From assembly GCA_963970005.1 (NCBI GenBank), contig CAXAMN010013736.1:4162-68161 (forward strand): DNA of 64,000 bases, read 5' to 3'. The notes below the pieces were generated by a model. The model made no database searches. It worked only from the letters and a program-made list of their open reading frames with translations, and was not told the origin of the DNA. This DNA comes from Durusdinium trenchii. Its lineage: Eukaryota > Sar > Dinophyceae > Suessiales > Symbiodiniaceae. This document shows positions 43,224-52,135 of the stretch, one piece after another. The position numbers were made by a program, and so were the translations under genes. Within the stretch, counting starts at the first letter, position 1, and each line of letters starts with the position of its first letter.

Positions 43224-44150
43224 TCAGGAGGTGTGCGTGCGAAAGGCAAGACGGCTGCGTTCTCTTTGGGCAAAGGTGACATGGCTCTTAGGGATCTCAA
43301 GTTTATGAAACCAGGTGGTGGGAAGGGAGCCCACCATGGGAACATGTTGGAAGACCCGAAAGCAGTGCATCCGTTTGGACAAACTGTCAACGGTACTGAG
43401 CCTGGTGAAGGCAAAGTTGCCAAAGGTGGGGCCTAGAGCGGGCGTGTGGCAGTTCAAGGCACTAGGCTGGTGCACCTTAAGGAGATTAATGAGTTCGTGT
43501 GAGTGAGGATGGGACATGGGATCTAGAGCCAGTCTTCGATAGGAATTCCGGCGTAGGCTAAACACAGCAAGGTGTTGCGCTTGGGGAGAGATCTGAGGAG
43601 CTGGTCAAGCTGTGTCCAAAGTTCCGAGTGCAATGCTTTCCGGCGAACGTGCGCCAGCAAACTGATAAACCAAGACCAGGTCCAGTCCAGAGTCCAGAGG
43701 CTTGATGTCAAGACTAATACGAGGAACGACCGGTGTGCACTATCTCCCAAGCAATTTTGGGCAGGCCTCAGCGAATCTTTTCCTCGCTAAACGCAGAGCG
43801 GGATGTACCACCTCCGGCACCGTTTCAGCCACGAAAACAAGATCAACTGCAGTGTGCCCCAAAAGCAATCTAAGCTCGGGGAAGTGGATTCTCGGGGAGT
43901 CGATTGCCTTGGCCTCCAGGCTCCAGGTTGTCTCGGACTGTGGTGGAAGGGCTCCGAGTGTCTGCGCGGAGTGATACCTTTCCCTGTACCAAACAAGACT
44001 GTTGGTCTGGGCCTGAAGCAGTGCTTTGCGAAAGTGAGCTTTCCCGATGGACTGAGACATGGTTGGCAAATTTCCGGGGAAGTTCGCACAGAAGGAAAGA
44101 AGAAGCGCAAGAAATCCAATCATGTGTTCCGGGGGTGATCCCCGCACCAC
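43224..44150 (-). pseudogene. LINE-2 endonuclease region, decayed
   Basis: Frames 43224-43565, 43523-43750 and 43740-44150. HSELWTQLDQLLRSLPKRNT followed by LLCLAYAG resembles the strand before a degraded GDFN motif of an APE-type endonuclease; FGNFAFTRLSTVDSLSKRMH and QHVPMVGSLP resemble the final 'IDFVFTR...HxPL' strand. Catalytic residues are not clearly preserved. The assignment rests on position upstream of the RT and on these weak blocks. Confidence 0.4.
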
Positions 44151-44344
44151 CCCGACCTACGTGCCAGGCAGCTACTATAGATGACTTGAGACCGGAGCCA
44201 GTGCACTGCACTGAGAGCGGAGCCAGAAAACAGGTACCCGATGGTGTCCACCACAAAGTCTGGCGGCAAAGGAAGCAGGACACGAAAAACAGGGGCGCGC
44301 CTGCTCAAACAAGGCAGAAGTGTTTGGGCGCTGGTGGCACTTAA

Positions 44345-44449
44345 TGCAATGTATATAATGCAATGTCATGTAATGTCGTGCAATGTCATGTAATGTAAGT
44401 TTGTATGTATGTATGTCTGTATGTCTGTATGTATGTATGTATGTATGTG

Positions 44450-44481
<32 letters not shown>

Positions 44482-44565
44482 TGTATGTATGTATGTATNN
44501 NNNNNNNNTATGTATGTATGTATGTATGTATGTATGTATGTATGTATGTATGTATTTTTTTTCTC
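44345..44565. repeat. Compound microsatellite with 10-N gap
   Basis: CAATG/TAATG pentamers (44345-44398) pass into (GTAT)n (44400-44565). N at 44499-44508 breaks the tetramer array, so the true array length is unknown. It separates LINE-2 (pentamer side) from the 3' end of LINE-1 (tetramer side). Confidence 0.95.
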
Positions 44566-44695
44566 CTAAGTGGCTGAGGCCGTTTAGGCCAGGGAGTGCG
44601 ACCTTCGGTCGGTTGGTTCGGACCGCTAGCCTCAGGTGTCTCAGAAGTTCTTTTCCTTGTGGCAGCTTCAGTAGGGCTCGTCAGTGAGCTGCTGC

Positions 44696-45985
44696 TTAGA
44701 AAAAGTCGACCTGCATGACATCGTCTTCTGCGAGGCTCTCTTCCTCTGCCGTTTCTGGGCTTGAGGTGTGTGCATCTCTTGAGGCTTGAGCTGCAGCAAG
44801 CTGGGATGTCTCTGCAATGCAAGGTGAAAGCAATCCGAGTTTGTGGCTGGGTGTCATGGCCAACATCGGATCTTGCCCATCTTCCCTCTGCGTGAGAGGG
44901 GTGGTGAAGTGCAGGCGTTTCGGCCTGGGTCCAGTGCTGGGACCTGATGTGTCCTGTGGCGGTTGGGAATCAGCAGTCTCGGTGCCTCTTTGAGTGACCG
45001 GTGTGGCCTTGAAGAAACTTTGGATCGAGGGCGATCCCTTGATGCCCGCTCCTTTGCATTCTTTGAGGAGGCTGGCCGACAGGATGATCCTGTGATGGCT
45101 GTCAAGGTGTAGCTGGATGCCACACTGTTTGCAGCTGATGCGATTCCCTTTTCGCCAGAGTTGGTGAGTGGGGTGTCCTCCATGTTGAGCGTCATAGGGG
45201 CCATCCAAGCAGGGACTGTTGATGTAGTCCGTGAAGGCTTGTTCATTGGTGCGTTTATGGATGCTGGTTCCGCACTTGATGCACCTGAGATAGCCGGTGG
45301 TTTCCTCGAGTTGGTGTTGGTCTTTGGCTGGAGGTTGCTTCTCCTGGTCTTGAAGGATGTTGCGGATGACCTGCAGTCTGGTGAGCTTTTTGCTGGGGCC
45401 TGTTGCCTCTGGGCTGGGTGGTGGACAGTCGGTGTCAGCTTGTTGGAGAATGCAGGTCTCAGCTAAGCGCTCTTCAAGCTGCTGGGCGGTGAGTGCTTGG
45501 TGCATCCGAGTCCCACACGTGTTGCAAGTGTAACCGCTTCTGTGTGGGATCCACCTGTGATGGGGTTCTTTCCAAGGCTTGGTGCACTGTTTGATGAGGT
45601 CTTTCTTCTTTTGCTTGGTGTGGTGAGCTGGGTTGCGAGCAGGTTTGTCATGTAAGTAGTGCTGCTTGTCCGCATAGATCTGCTCGAGTCTCTGGACGGC
45701 GTGGGTGTAGATGGCTTTATGATCCTTGTCAAGGGTGGCCTGCCAGTTGGTGTGGTTGCGGTTGTGGAGGCCGTCCGCTCGTTCCCATGCCGTGAGGGCT
45801 GCATCCCGTTGCCTCCTCTTGAGTTGTGGCTCATTGCCTGGTGCTTCAGGTGTCCGTGTGTTGCGGCTGATGTACAGGACAGTGATGCGCTGCCGGTCCT
45901 GCTCTGTGATGTCCGTGAGGAGGTCTGGATACGGGTGCCGGCGGTGGCTGTTGCCATGCTTCCCAAACTGTGCTGAGCTGGACAA
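44696..45985 (-). CDS. LINE-1 ORF2 part 5: RNase H end and three CX2CX4HX15-16C zinc fingers
   Basis: A 429-residue open frame to the element's stop codon. Residues 33-70 finish the RNase H region (VLYISRNTRTPEAPGNEPQL, KRRQRDAALTAWERA). Three similar putative zinc fingers follow: Cys154-x2-Cys157-x4-His162-x15-Cys178, Cys235-x2-Cys238-x4-His243-x15-Cys259 and Cys285-x2-Cys288-x4-His293-x16-Cys310. Each starts with an aromatic or hydrophobic residue and CxxCG (YTCNTCGT, YLRCIKCGT, ISCKQCGI). The C-terminal 110 residues are Ser/Thr/Pro rich and end DDVMQVDFF. The array may bind the microsatellite target or the element's 3' end; this is inference. Copies 2 and 3 keep the same protein end. Confidence 0.7.
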   Translation of the reverse strand: MSSSAQFGKHGNSHRRHPYPDLLTDITEQDRQRITVLYISRNTRTPEAPGNEPQLKRRQRDAALTAWERADGLHNRNHTNWQATLDKDHKAIYTHAVQRLEQIYADKQHYLHDKPARNPAHHTKQKKKDLIKQCTKPWKEPHHRWIPHRSGYTCNTCGTRMHQALTAQQLEERLAETCILQQADTDCPPPSPEATGPSKKLTRLQVIRNILQDQEKQPPAKDQHQLEETTGYLRCIKCGTSIHKRTNEQAFTDYINSPCLDGPYDAQHGGHPTHQLWRKGNRISCKQCGIQLHLDSHHRIILSASLLKECKGAGIKGSPSIQSFFKATPVTQRGTETADSQPPQDTSGPSTGPRPKRLHFTTPLTQREDGQDPMLAMTPSHKLGLLSPCIAETSQLAAAQASRDAHTSSPETAEEESLAEDDVMQVDFF

Positions 45986-46762
45986 TCACTTTGGCTGGTG
46001 TTGTGGTGTGTTTGGCTAGGGCTATAAGGCCTGCAAAGAGAGCGCGGCCTTTGTTCTGGGGTCCTGGTGCCACTCCGGTGATGGCGCCAAGGCGCTTCAG
46101 CTGTCCCATGGATTGGCTGTGAAGACACAGGCCAAAAACCCAGAGTTGACTTCTGGGGTCATAGTTGGAGGGGGTGGCATCCAACGTGTAGGCAAGGCCT
46201 GCATACTGGTCGGGCCCAATGGGTTGAAGTTCTTGCCAGATGCCGTGTCCATGGTAGGGATGGTGGTCATGCATGTGGTCTTGGGGTTCGAGGGGAATCC
46301 AGCCTTTCGACCACAGAGGTTCTTCATCAGTGCTCGTGATGCGCTCCAACCATTCTGGTGGTAGGGGTGTGTGCTGCTTGTCCCGGTGCCATTTGCAGAG
46401 CCATAGGACATGTTTGGCCGTTGCCGGGACATGACACAATGGACAGGTCTTGGTGGAGTTGCCCTCTTTGCAGTGCAAAGCTCCCTGGACCCATGTTTGG
46501 AGGTGCCTTCGTTGCTTGGTCTTAGCTGGCGATAGGTGTGCCAATCAATGCCGGTAAGCAGGTGCTGGTGGTGTCGTCTTTGTGCAAACCTGTTTGTTCG
46601 TTGTTGTTGGGCCTCTCGGATGAACTTGTGCTCGAGTGTCCACCACGGTTCTTGGAAATGCACCTCATTGGCTAGCATGAATGGTGTTTCGGGTCGGGTC
46701 CAATGAAAGAGATCATGCACAGCCCATCCCCACTCGGTCATGTACGTGATGGTAGCCGCCAT
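45846..46762 (-). CDS. LINE-1 ORF2 part 4: linker, CCHC knuckle and RNase H-like domain
   Basis: Frame 46097-46762 continues the RT thumb up to about 46560 (WGWAVHDLFHWTRPETPFML). Frame 45846-46544 then gives a zinc knuckle CPLCHVPATAKHVLWLC (Cys34, Cys37, His45, Cys50; about 46395-46445) and an RNase H-like segment: YAGLAYTLDATPSNYDP (first Asp), QLWVFGLCLHSQS, and PQNKGRALFAGLIALAKHTT (helix A, where the usual Glu is not obvious). The final RNase H block ITVLYISRNTRTPEAPGNEP lies in the next frame. RNase H would remove the RNA template. Confidence 0.6.
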
Positions 46763-48174
46763 GGGACCCTTGACTGTGTACCAGGGGTATTGCTTGCTTT
46801 GGAGGTGGTCTGCCAGGCTTGTTGTAGCTGTTGGAGCTGGTCAGGTGGCCAGGCTTGGATGAGCTGGTGCATGGCCCTGACATGGTGGATGACAATTTGG
46901 TCACCTGGGTCAGCATACCGTTTGCTGTGGATGTCGTAGATGACGTCAAGGATGCCTCCATTGTGGTGCCCGAGCTGTTTGCCCAAAGCATGCCGGAGTG
47001 CCATGCGGTATCTGGGAGCAAGGCCTTGACTTTCAACTCCCCAGATGGCAACAGGTTGAATCCCACCCCGGTGAAGTCGAAGGCGCACTCTTAGGGCCGG
47101 TATCTTCAGGTTCCTGAGCTTGATTCGTCGTTGCTTGGCCTTCTGCATGCGTTGCTTCATGACCGGAATCCTTCTCGCTCGTCCAGCTTGATGGTCAATG
47201 CCCAGATCCCTCATCACTGGTACCACCGGTGGTTCTTCATCAGTCAGCAGCTTCTTCAGTTCATGGTTGACATGTTTGTCGGTGCCAATGAAGGCGGTCT
47301 TCTTTGCACTGACCTTGAGGCCGACCTGGGTGAGCTTTTGATGGAGGTCTCTATAGGCTTCAACTGCTTGCCTGGCCACTCGTTTGGGATCCTTGCCTGC
47401 AGTGTCAAAGCCGATGTCATCCACCCAGCTGGAGAGGTGGATGTGCTGGTGTTGTGCATGCCAGGGTGCCAGGGCTGGAGTGAGCACTGCTTTGGCCAGG
47501 AGTGGAGCTTGTGGACATCCTGCTGGAACGCCCCTGTTGACGTGAAAGAAGGGCGTCATTTCTTGCTCGGCTATGATGGCTTTGGGACCTGTGTATACTT
47601 GCATGGCAAGTTCCAGCATCAAGGGTGGATATTTTATGGCCTGGGCTTGTGTTTGGAGTGCTTGTAGTTGGATTGTGTCGTAGAAGGTCGAAAGGTCCAT
47701 CAGGACGGTGACTCCATGCTGTTGGTTGGCCCTGGTCACTCCTTGCCTGAGAAGTCTCTCGAGTGCTACCTGCAGGACGTTTGCTCCGGGCCTGGCGCGG
47801 TCGTGGTTCATGAAGTCCGGGAGGTCTTGCTGCCATGTGTCCAGGACGGCTTTCCGGAGTCTGCACCAAAGCCGGTACAGAGTGGATGTGAGCGTGATGG
47901 GGCGCTCGATGGTTGTGTTTTTTGGCAGCATGACCACCATGTGCATTTGTAATTGCGTTGGAAGCTGGGCAGTGCTTTCCATTTCATGGATCAGTTGGAG
48001 CAAAGGTCCAAGAGCTTGTGGTGGTGCCGTGCGAGGGAGTTGCGCGGAGACTGCATCAGGTCCACTCGCTCGGTCTGGGAGCTTCTTGATGGCATGGGCG
48101 AGCTGTCCAATGGTTATGGCCTTGAGGCCTTTGGCTTGTTGGATGGATTGTTCCTGCAGGTTGGTTCTCTGCAC
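46738..48174 (-). CDS. LINE-1 ORF2 part 3: reverse transcriptase
   Basis: A 478-residue frame overlapping the endonuclease frame by 60 bp. RT motifs: MVVMLPKNTTIERPITLTST (80-99; the 'RPI' entry), motif A GVTVLMDLSTFYDTIQ (Asp160), motif B NRGVPAGCPQAPLLAKAV (213-230), motif C HLSSWVDDIGFDT (Val-Asp-Asp at 47416-47424) and LGIDHQAGRARR (motif D/E region). Trp-Val-Asp-Asp replaces the usual (F/Y)-A-D-D of LINE enzymes. The thumb (RIKLRNLKIPALRVRLRLHR, GIQPVAIWGVES) is complete, so the enzyme looks intact in this frame. The frame ends where the next frame (46097-46762) begins the C-terminal extension. Confidence 0.85.
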   Translation of the reverse strand: MQRTNLQEQSIQQAKGLKAITIGQLAHAIKKLPDRASGPDAVSAQLPRTAPPQALGPLLQLIHEMESTAQLPTQLQMHMVVMLPKNTTIERPITLTSTLYRLWCRLRKAVLDTWQQDLPDFMNHDRARPGANVLQVALERLLRQGVTRANQQHGVTVLMDLSTFYDTIQLQALQTQAQAIKYPPLMLELAMQVYTGPKAIIAEQEMTPFFHVNRGVPAGCPQAPLLAKAVLTPALAPWHAQHQHIHLSSWVDDIGFDTAGKDPKRVARQAVEAYRDLHQKLTQVGLKVSAKKTAFIGTDKHVNHELKKLLTDEEPPVVPVMRDLGIDHQAGRARRIPVMKQRMQKAKQRRIKLRNLKIPALRVRLRLHRGGIQPVAIWGVESQGLAPRYRMALRHALGKQLGHHNGGILDVIYDIHSKRYADPGDQIVIHHVRAMHQLIQAWPPDQLQQLQQAWQTTSKASNTPGTQSRVPWRLPSRT

Positions 48175-48889
48175 AGGCTGGTTGTCTTGACGAATCTGCC
48201 GAGTTCACTCCAGTCTGCAAGTCTCTTTGTCATTCGCTGGTCAGCTTCAATGGTTCGATATGGCCGTTGCCAGGGTAGCTCGCTGCTCTTGAGGCTCCTA
48301 AAAAGTCCTTTGAGCCCTTTGGCGTGGCCTTGGGTCAGCCATGTTTTATACTGGAGGTGTAGCTCATCATTGGCGGCCTGCTGGGCTTCTTGGAGCTGGT
48401 GCTGGATGGTATGCAAGATGAGAGTGGCCGCATGCTCATCTTTGTAGGCATGCCAATGGTGGCAGGTGTCCAGGAATTGACCCCAGGTGGGTGAGCCAAG
48501 CCACTTGGTCTGGATGTCCTTGAGGGCGGCCATGAAACCCTTGGTTGGACCACCGGGCTGTGTGAGTGGCTGTTGTTGCGCAAGTCGAAATCTGGCCTGG
48601 AGCTGCTCCCAAAAGGCAGCCTTGCCTTTCTTCCAGGTGCCCCCTGTTTTCGGTGTTGTCAATGGCTTGATGGTGACCCGAAGGTTGCTGCCTCTGCCTT
48701 GGGCAGCCCATGGATGCTCTTGCAACAAGTATTGTTCAGTGACTGAGATCCAATTGGCCCATTGTTGTGCAGCTGTGTTGACTGGGATGTCATACAGGTT
48801 GAGCTCATGGGCCTGGGTTTTGAAAGTGGACCACGGCCTGAAGTCAATGTCTGGGACGGCTGGTAGTGCTGGAAAATATTGGACTTGTC

Positions 48890-49560
48890 GGAATTCTCTT
48901 GTGGCAGCCTCAATGTCCAAGTGGAGTGTCAAGAGAGCATGAGGTCTCCATGGGACTGCCCAGTCAGTGGTCAGTGTGGTTGTTCCTGACAGGTCTGTGT
49001 GCACCAGGCTGAAGTCTATGACACTGCCTGACAGCGTGCTCACATCAGGAGCTAGGATCTCGAAGTGGAATTTGGAAGGCAGTACCGTGCCTGAGACTGC
49101 GCTGGGTTTGTTTTGCCAGTCGCCGATCACTATGTACGGGTGTGTGGTGGCCTGCAGGACTGCCAGGATTTTGGCGATGATGGTGGCATTGGTCTCGCTC
49201 TGGATGCTCTCATTGGTGCGGAGGTATAGCCCTATCACCATGATGGTCTGAGTGGTGGCTTGCCAGAGGAAAGCCTGAAACCCACATCCCTGCAGGGAGA
49301 AGGCTTCGACTGGTGTGAGCCCGCACGAAGGGTCTCCAAGGACAAGGATGCCGCCGTGTGTGCCAGCGTTGTCGGCATTGGGCCAGGCTGGGACACCAAA
49401 GGCTGTTCGTCCCCTGATGGTGAAGTACTGACAGATTTGTGCACGCTTCTGTGGGTCCAAGTGGGTCTCTACAAGGACATAGGGCTCACTCTTTCGTGTC
49501 CAGTACCAGTCAATGACTTGGCGTCCGAACTGCGTGACATTGGCATAATGCAACTGGTTA
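48890..49560 (-). CDS. LINE-1 ORF2 part 2: APE-type endonuclease
   Basis: Residues 300-512 of the frame 48114-50447. The endonuclease nicks target DNA to prime reverse transcription. Blocks of the endonuclease/exonuclease/phosphatase fold occur in order: YANVTQFGRQVIDWYW (301-316; the usual N of 'xxNV'), VLVETHLDPQKR (Glu328), AGTHGGILVLGD (362-372), YIVIGDWQNKPS (Asp443, Asn446), GSVIDFSLVH (Asp478) and WRPHALLTLHLD (His503). The remaining 260 residues of this frame (to 48114) are a linker with W-rich segments (AFWEQLQARFRLAQQQ, WLGSPTWGQFLDTCHHWHAY) leading to the RT. Confidence 0.8.
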
Positions 49561-49679
49561 TGCGTTTGTTCCAGTCTGGGTCGCTTCTCCGGGCTGGGGT
49601 GAAGTGGTGGATCAAAGTCTGGTTCTTCCTGAGGCGGAAGCATCTGGATGACTGGCTGTGTGGTTCTGAAGGTATCAGC

Positions 49680-50947
49680 CCTTACTGCCCAGATTTGCAT
49701 CACTTGACTGGCGAGTTGTGGTGTCAAATGTGGTAGATAGATTGGCACCTTGCCATCATCTGCAAGCCACATGAGGTCTCTGTAGATCAGAATGGCAAAA
49801 TAGTGGCCGGACTCGTGGTTCGCCCCACGATGACAGATCAGCACCGAAGGGACGAATTCCGTGGAAGCTCTTGCGAAGCCATCCATGGATCTGGGGACCG
49901 TGAAGGTGCCATAGGGATTCAGGATCTTTTTGTGCTTGGTTGCAACCCCATCCAGGTTTGTATTCCTCGTAATGTGCATGACAAGGATGGCTTTGTCGTC
50001 AATGAGGTATCGGCCACAGCCTTCATTAGCCCAGCCATTCAGCAAGCTCTGAAGTGTGGTGTTTTCAGGCCATGTGTCTGGGAAGTCGACCAAGAGCGGT
50101 TGTTGCACAGTGTCCGTCAAATAGCCTCTCTCTTGGATCTCAGCGAATCTGTAGTGAAAGGCCCTGCTCTGAGAGTGGTTCCAGAGAGTGTTGACGAAAT
50201 GGTTCGCATCGCCTTGGACATTGAGATCGTGTTTCTTCCAGAGTCTGTGTAGGCCAGGCAGGGTCTGGATGTCCACAATTTCTGCCAGCTCTAAAGATTC
50301 TTGTACTGCATCATAGAGATTTCCCCATGGTTCGGTGTGCGTTTCTTGAGGAGTGCACATGTCCAAGTGAACGCTCGCCACGGGGCGTTGGCAAAGCATC
50401 TGGAGCTGGGATTGCCAACGGACATCGACAGGTTTTGCAAAATGCATTCTGTCGTGGAGCCGTAAGTGCTCTGCATTCTGAGTTTGGTGTCTGCCTTGTG
50501 GTGCTGCTGTTTGAAGTAGCTGGCACCACCTTTGATCTGGATCACTTGAGCTCCTGGAGCTCCCAAAAGCTCGCCATCAGTGTCGGTGGCGGGCTGTGCT
50601 AACGTGTCAAAACTTATCCTCCTTGGTGGTAAGGATGCTGTGGATTGGTGGCTGGTGATCTCCCCTTCACCAGTCAAGTGGGTGTCCCCAAAGTTTGGTG
50701 TGTTGTCCTCCTGTGGTTTGGTAGGTGTCTGTTCCCCTGCACCTCCATAGGAAGACCCCTGCTGTATTGAGCCGGATGCAGCACGGCAAACCGGTGTTGG
50801 ATTTGGTGCCTCAAAATCATCCCATGGAATCGGCGCTTGAAACGCTGGGATGCATGTAGTGGTCCAAGTGAAAGTGTTACCCACACTGCCCCCCTGTCGG
50901 TGGCCCTTCTGTGTCCGTCTTGCGTCGTTTGTTGACTTCGTCCTCAT
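49680..50947 (-). CDS. LINE-1 ORF2 part 1: USP-type deubiquitinase domain
   Basis: The first frame (50291-50947) starts with a Pro/Ser/Thr-rich leader and reaches the Cys box SVGNPSSRCFANAPWRAFTW with catalytic Cys184 (codon about 50396-50398), the USP 'GN-x-CxxNA' form. After a frame change near 50310-50340 the frame 48114-50447 continues: GNLYDAVQESLELAEIVDIQ, then NVQGDANHFVNTLWNHSQS (residues 77-94; QQDAxEF box) and the His box SVLICHRGANHESGHYFAIL (His215) with YRDLMWLADDGKVP (Asp230/231). All three catalytic boxes are present, spanning about 260 residues, which is compact for a USP. Cleavage of the element polyprotein or removal of ubiquitin from element proteins are possible roles; both are inference. 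Confidence 0.75.
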
Positions 50948-51911
50948 CAGCTTTGGTCCTCTTCAAGAGTCCATGGAGTTGAGATCTTTGTTCATCGGAC
51001 AGATCGATTCCGAGACTCGTGACGAAGGTTTCGACGGCCATAGGGATGGGCAGGTCCTTGGGTTCATCGGGTTCAAGGCCCGTGGGTTGTGGGGTCAAGG
51101 TGGTGATCTTCATGTATTGGTCCGACAGTTGTTTGAGCCGCTGTTGACCTTCATTCAACTTGCCCTGAAGTTCTTGCATGTCTTGTAGCATGGAGGCATA
51201 CTGGGTCTTGACTTGATCTAGCTTGGTTTGAAGCTGGGTCTTCTTGATTGAGACAGACTTCAAGTCCCCCACCTGTGCCTTGAGCTTTTGTGCAAGAGCC
51301 TTTTCGGTATCAGGCAGAGGTTGGGTCAGCTTAGTGACCACTGCTTGAACTTCCTGTGGTAGCGCCGTCATGTGGGTCTTCAGGAGTTCTGTCAATTCTG
51401 GCTCTTCTGGTGGCGGAGGTCCAAAGCCGAGTGCCATGAGCTTGGTTTGGATACCTTCCGGGATCACCTCCCAGGTTGTTGCCAAAAGTCCAGCTGCTGC
51501 GGCTTGTTCTTTGTTCTGTTTGAGAGGTCTTGGCCGGTGAAGTCCAGGTGGGCTGTCTAGCATCTGGGTTCCTGGTGACTTCTTTGGCCATGCTTTGCCA
51601 TGTCCAAGAGGCTTGGCTTGACCATGACCTTGACCTTTTCCTTTTCCGGTAGTGGCATAGTGATCCCACCATTGACCACACTTCCTGCAGCGTGTTCCTG
51701 GTCTCATCTTGTCCCGCCAGATCCAGTTGTGACATTCCTGGTTCTGGCATGTCATGTAGCTGCGTCCCCACTGCATGATCACCGCCCCTTTCGTGATCTG
51801 GCTGAAGCTCTCTGCAAGGATGGAGTCCGGTAGTGGACAATCTCCCCAAGGCCGTAGGAGAGTGTAGGAGGTGTTGAGCTGGATGTTCTCCAGGTAGTAG
51901 AGAGCGAGCAC
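50877..51911 (-). CDS. LINE-1 ORF1: zinc ribbon and coiled-coil protein
   Basis: An uninterrupted 344-residue frame. Residues 55-78 form a Cys box CQNQEC-x14-CRKC (Cys55, 60, 75, 78). A Gly/Lys-rich basic stretch follows (88-112), suited to nucleic-acid binding. Residues about 200-275 are a predicted coiled coil (LKAQVGDLKSVSIKKTQLQT, MQELQGKLNEGQQRLKQLSD). The tail is rich in Lys/Arg. This resembles ORF1 proteins of LINEs, which bind element RNA and oligomerise through a coiled coil, though no RRM is seen. The start codon may be downstream at Met46 (MQWGRSYMTC), where the conserved-looking part begins. ORF2's first frame (50291-50947) overlaps its end. Confidence 0.7.
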   Translation of the reverse strand: MLALYYLENIQLNTSYTLLRPWGDCPLPDSILAESFSQITKGAVIMQWGRSYMTCQNQECHNWIWRDKMRPGTRCRKCGQWWDHYATTGKGKGQGHGQAKPLGHGKAWPKKSPGTQMLDSPPGLHRPRPLKQNKEQAAAAGLLATTWEVIPEGIQTKLMALGFGPPPPEEPELTELLKTHMTALPQEVQAVVTKLTQPLPDTEKALAQKLKAQVGDLKSVSIKKTQLQTKLDQVKTQYASMLQDMQELQGKLNEGQQRLKQLSDQYMKITTLTPQPTGLEPDEPKDLPIPMAVETFVTSLGIDLSDEQRSQLHGLLKRTKADEDEVNKRRKTDTEGPPTGGQCG

Positions 51912-52099
51912 TGCCGGTCACCGAAGGTCAGGGCAGTAGCGAGGTTCGGGAAGACGAGTATTGCGGGCAAAGAGTGTGTTCTAGTTGGTGAACTCCCTGG
52001 GCCGACCTGCACGTCAAAGTCCAGGTTATGTGCGAGTGGGGGTTCCGCACTAGTGGGACTTTCTGGGCCGCCCACTTGAGCAGCTTATGGCCTTGAGCC
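51912..52099 (-). other. LINE-1 5' leader
   Basis: About 190 bp between the (TATG)8 array at 52100-52132 and ORF1. It is presumably the 5' UTR and internal promoter. No promoter motif was recognised; dinoflagellates lack canonical TATA boxes. Confidence 0.4.
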
Positions 52100-52135
52100 A
52101 TGTATGTATGTATGTATGTATGTATGTATGTACAT
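52100..52135. repeat. (TATG)n microsatellite at the 5' end of LINE-1
   Basis: Eight perfect TATG units (CATGTATGTATG... to TACATAC) directly adjoin the LINE-1 5' leader. The same motif lies beyond its 3' end at 44400-44565. Confidence 0.95.

Larger units (their letters stand above)
39253..44342 (-). mobile_element. LINE-2: non-LTR retrotransposon with C-terminal USP domain, decayed
   Basis: About 5.1 kb on the minus strand between pentamer arrays (TAATG at 39215-39252; CAATG/TAATG at 44345-44400). Reading 5' to 3' it has remnants of an endonuclease (43.2-44.1 kb), RT (42.2-43.0 kb), a C2H2-like zinc-finger zone (41.5-41.7 kb) and a ubiquitin-specific-protease domain (39.4-40.1 kb). Frames change often. 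It differs from LINE-1 in RT sequence, domain order and terminal sequence, so it is a separate family. The catalytic aspartate pair of the RT was not found. Confidence 0.65.
44566..52099 (-). mobile_element. LINE-1: nearly full-length non-LTR retrotransposon (ORF1; ORF2 with USP, APE, RT, RNase H, zinc fingers)
   Basis: About 7.5 kb on the minus strand, bordered on both sides by (TATG)n (44400-44565 and 52100-52132). ORF1 (50877-51911) is a Cys-box and coiled-coil protein. ORF2 spans 50947 to 44696 in several frames: USP (50.4-49.7 kb), APE endonuclease (49.55-48.9 kb), RT (48.17-46.74 kb), CCHC knuckle (46.4 kb), RNase H (46.2-45.8 kb), and three zinc fingers (45.5-45.0 kb). Frame changes near 50320, 48150, 46750, 46540 and 45980 break ORF2. 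5' UTR is about 190 bp and 3' UTR about 130 bp ending in an A-tract that meets (ATAC)n. Confidence 0.8.

Noticed and set aside
47131-48190. Plus-strand ORFs of 160-180 residues over the LINE-1 RT
   Set aside because: They are shadows of the minus-strand RT, which has clear motifs A to C.
49680-50420. OTU or Ulp1-type protease as the identity of the LINE-1 cysteine protease
   Set aside because: The Cys-NA box, the QGDANHF box and the GHYFAI...DD His box are in the order and spacing of USP (C19) enzymes, not OTU (DGNC first, short) or Ulp1 (His before Cys).
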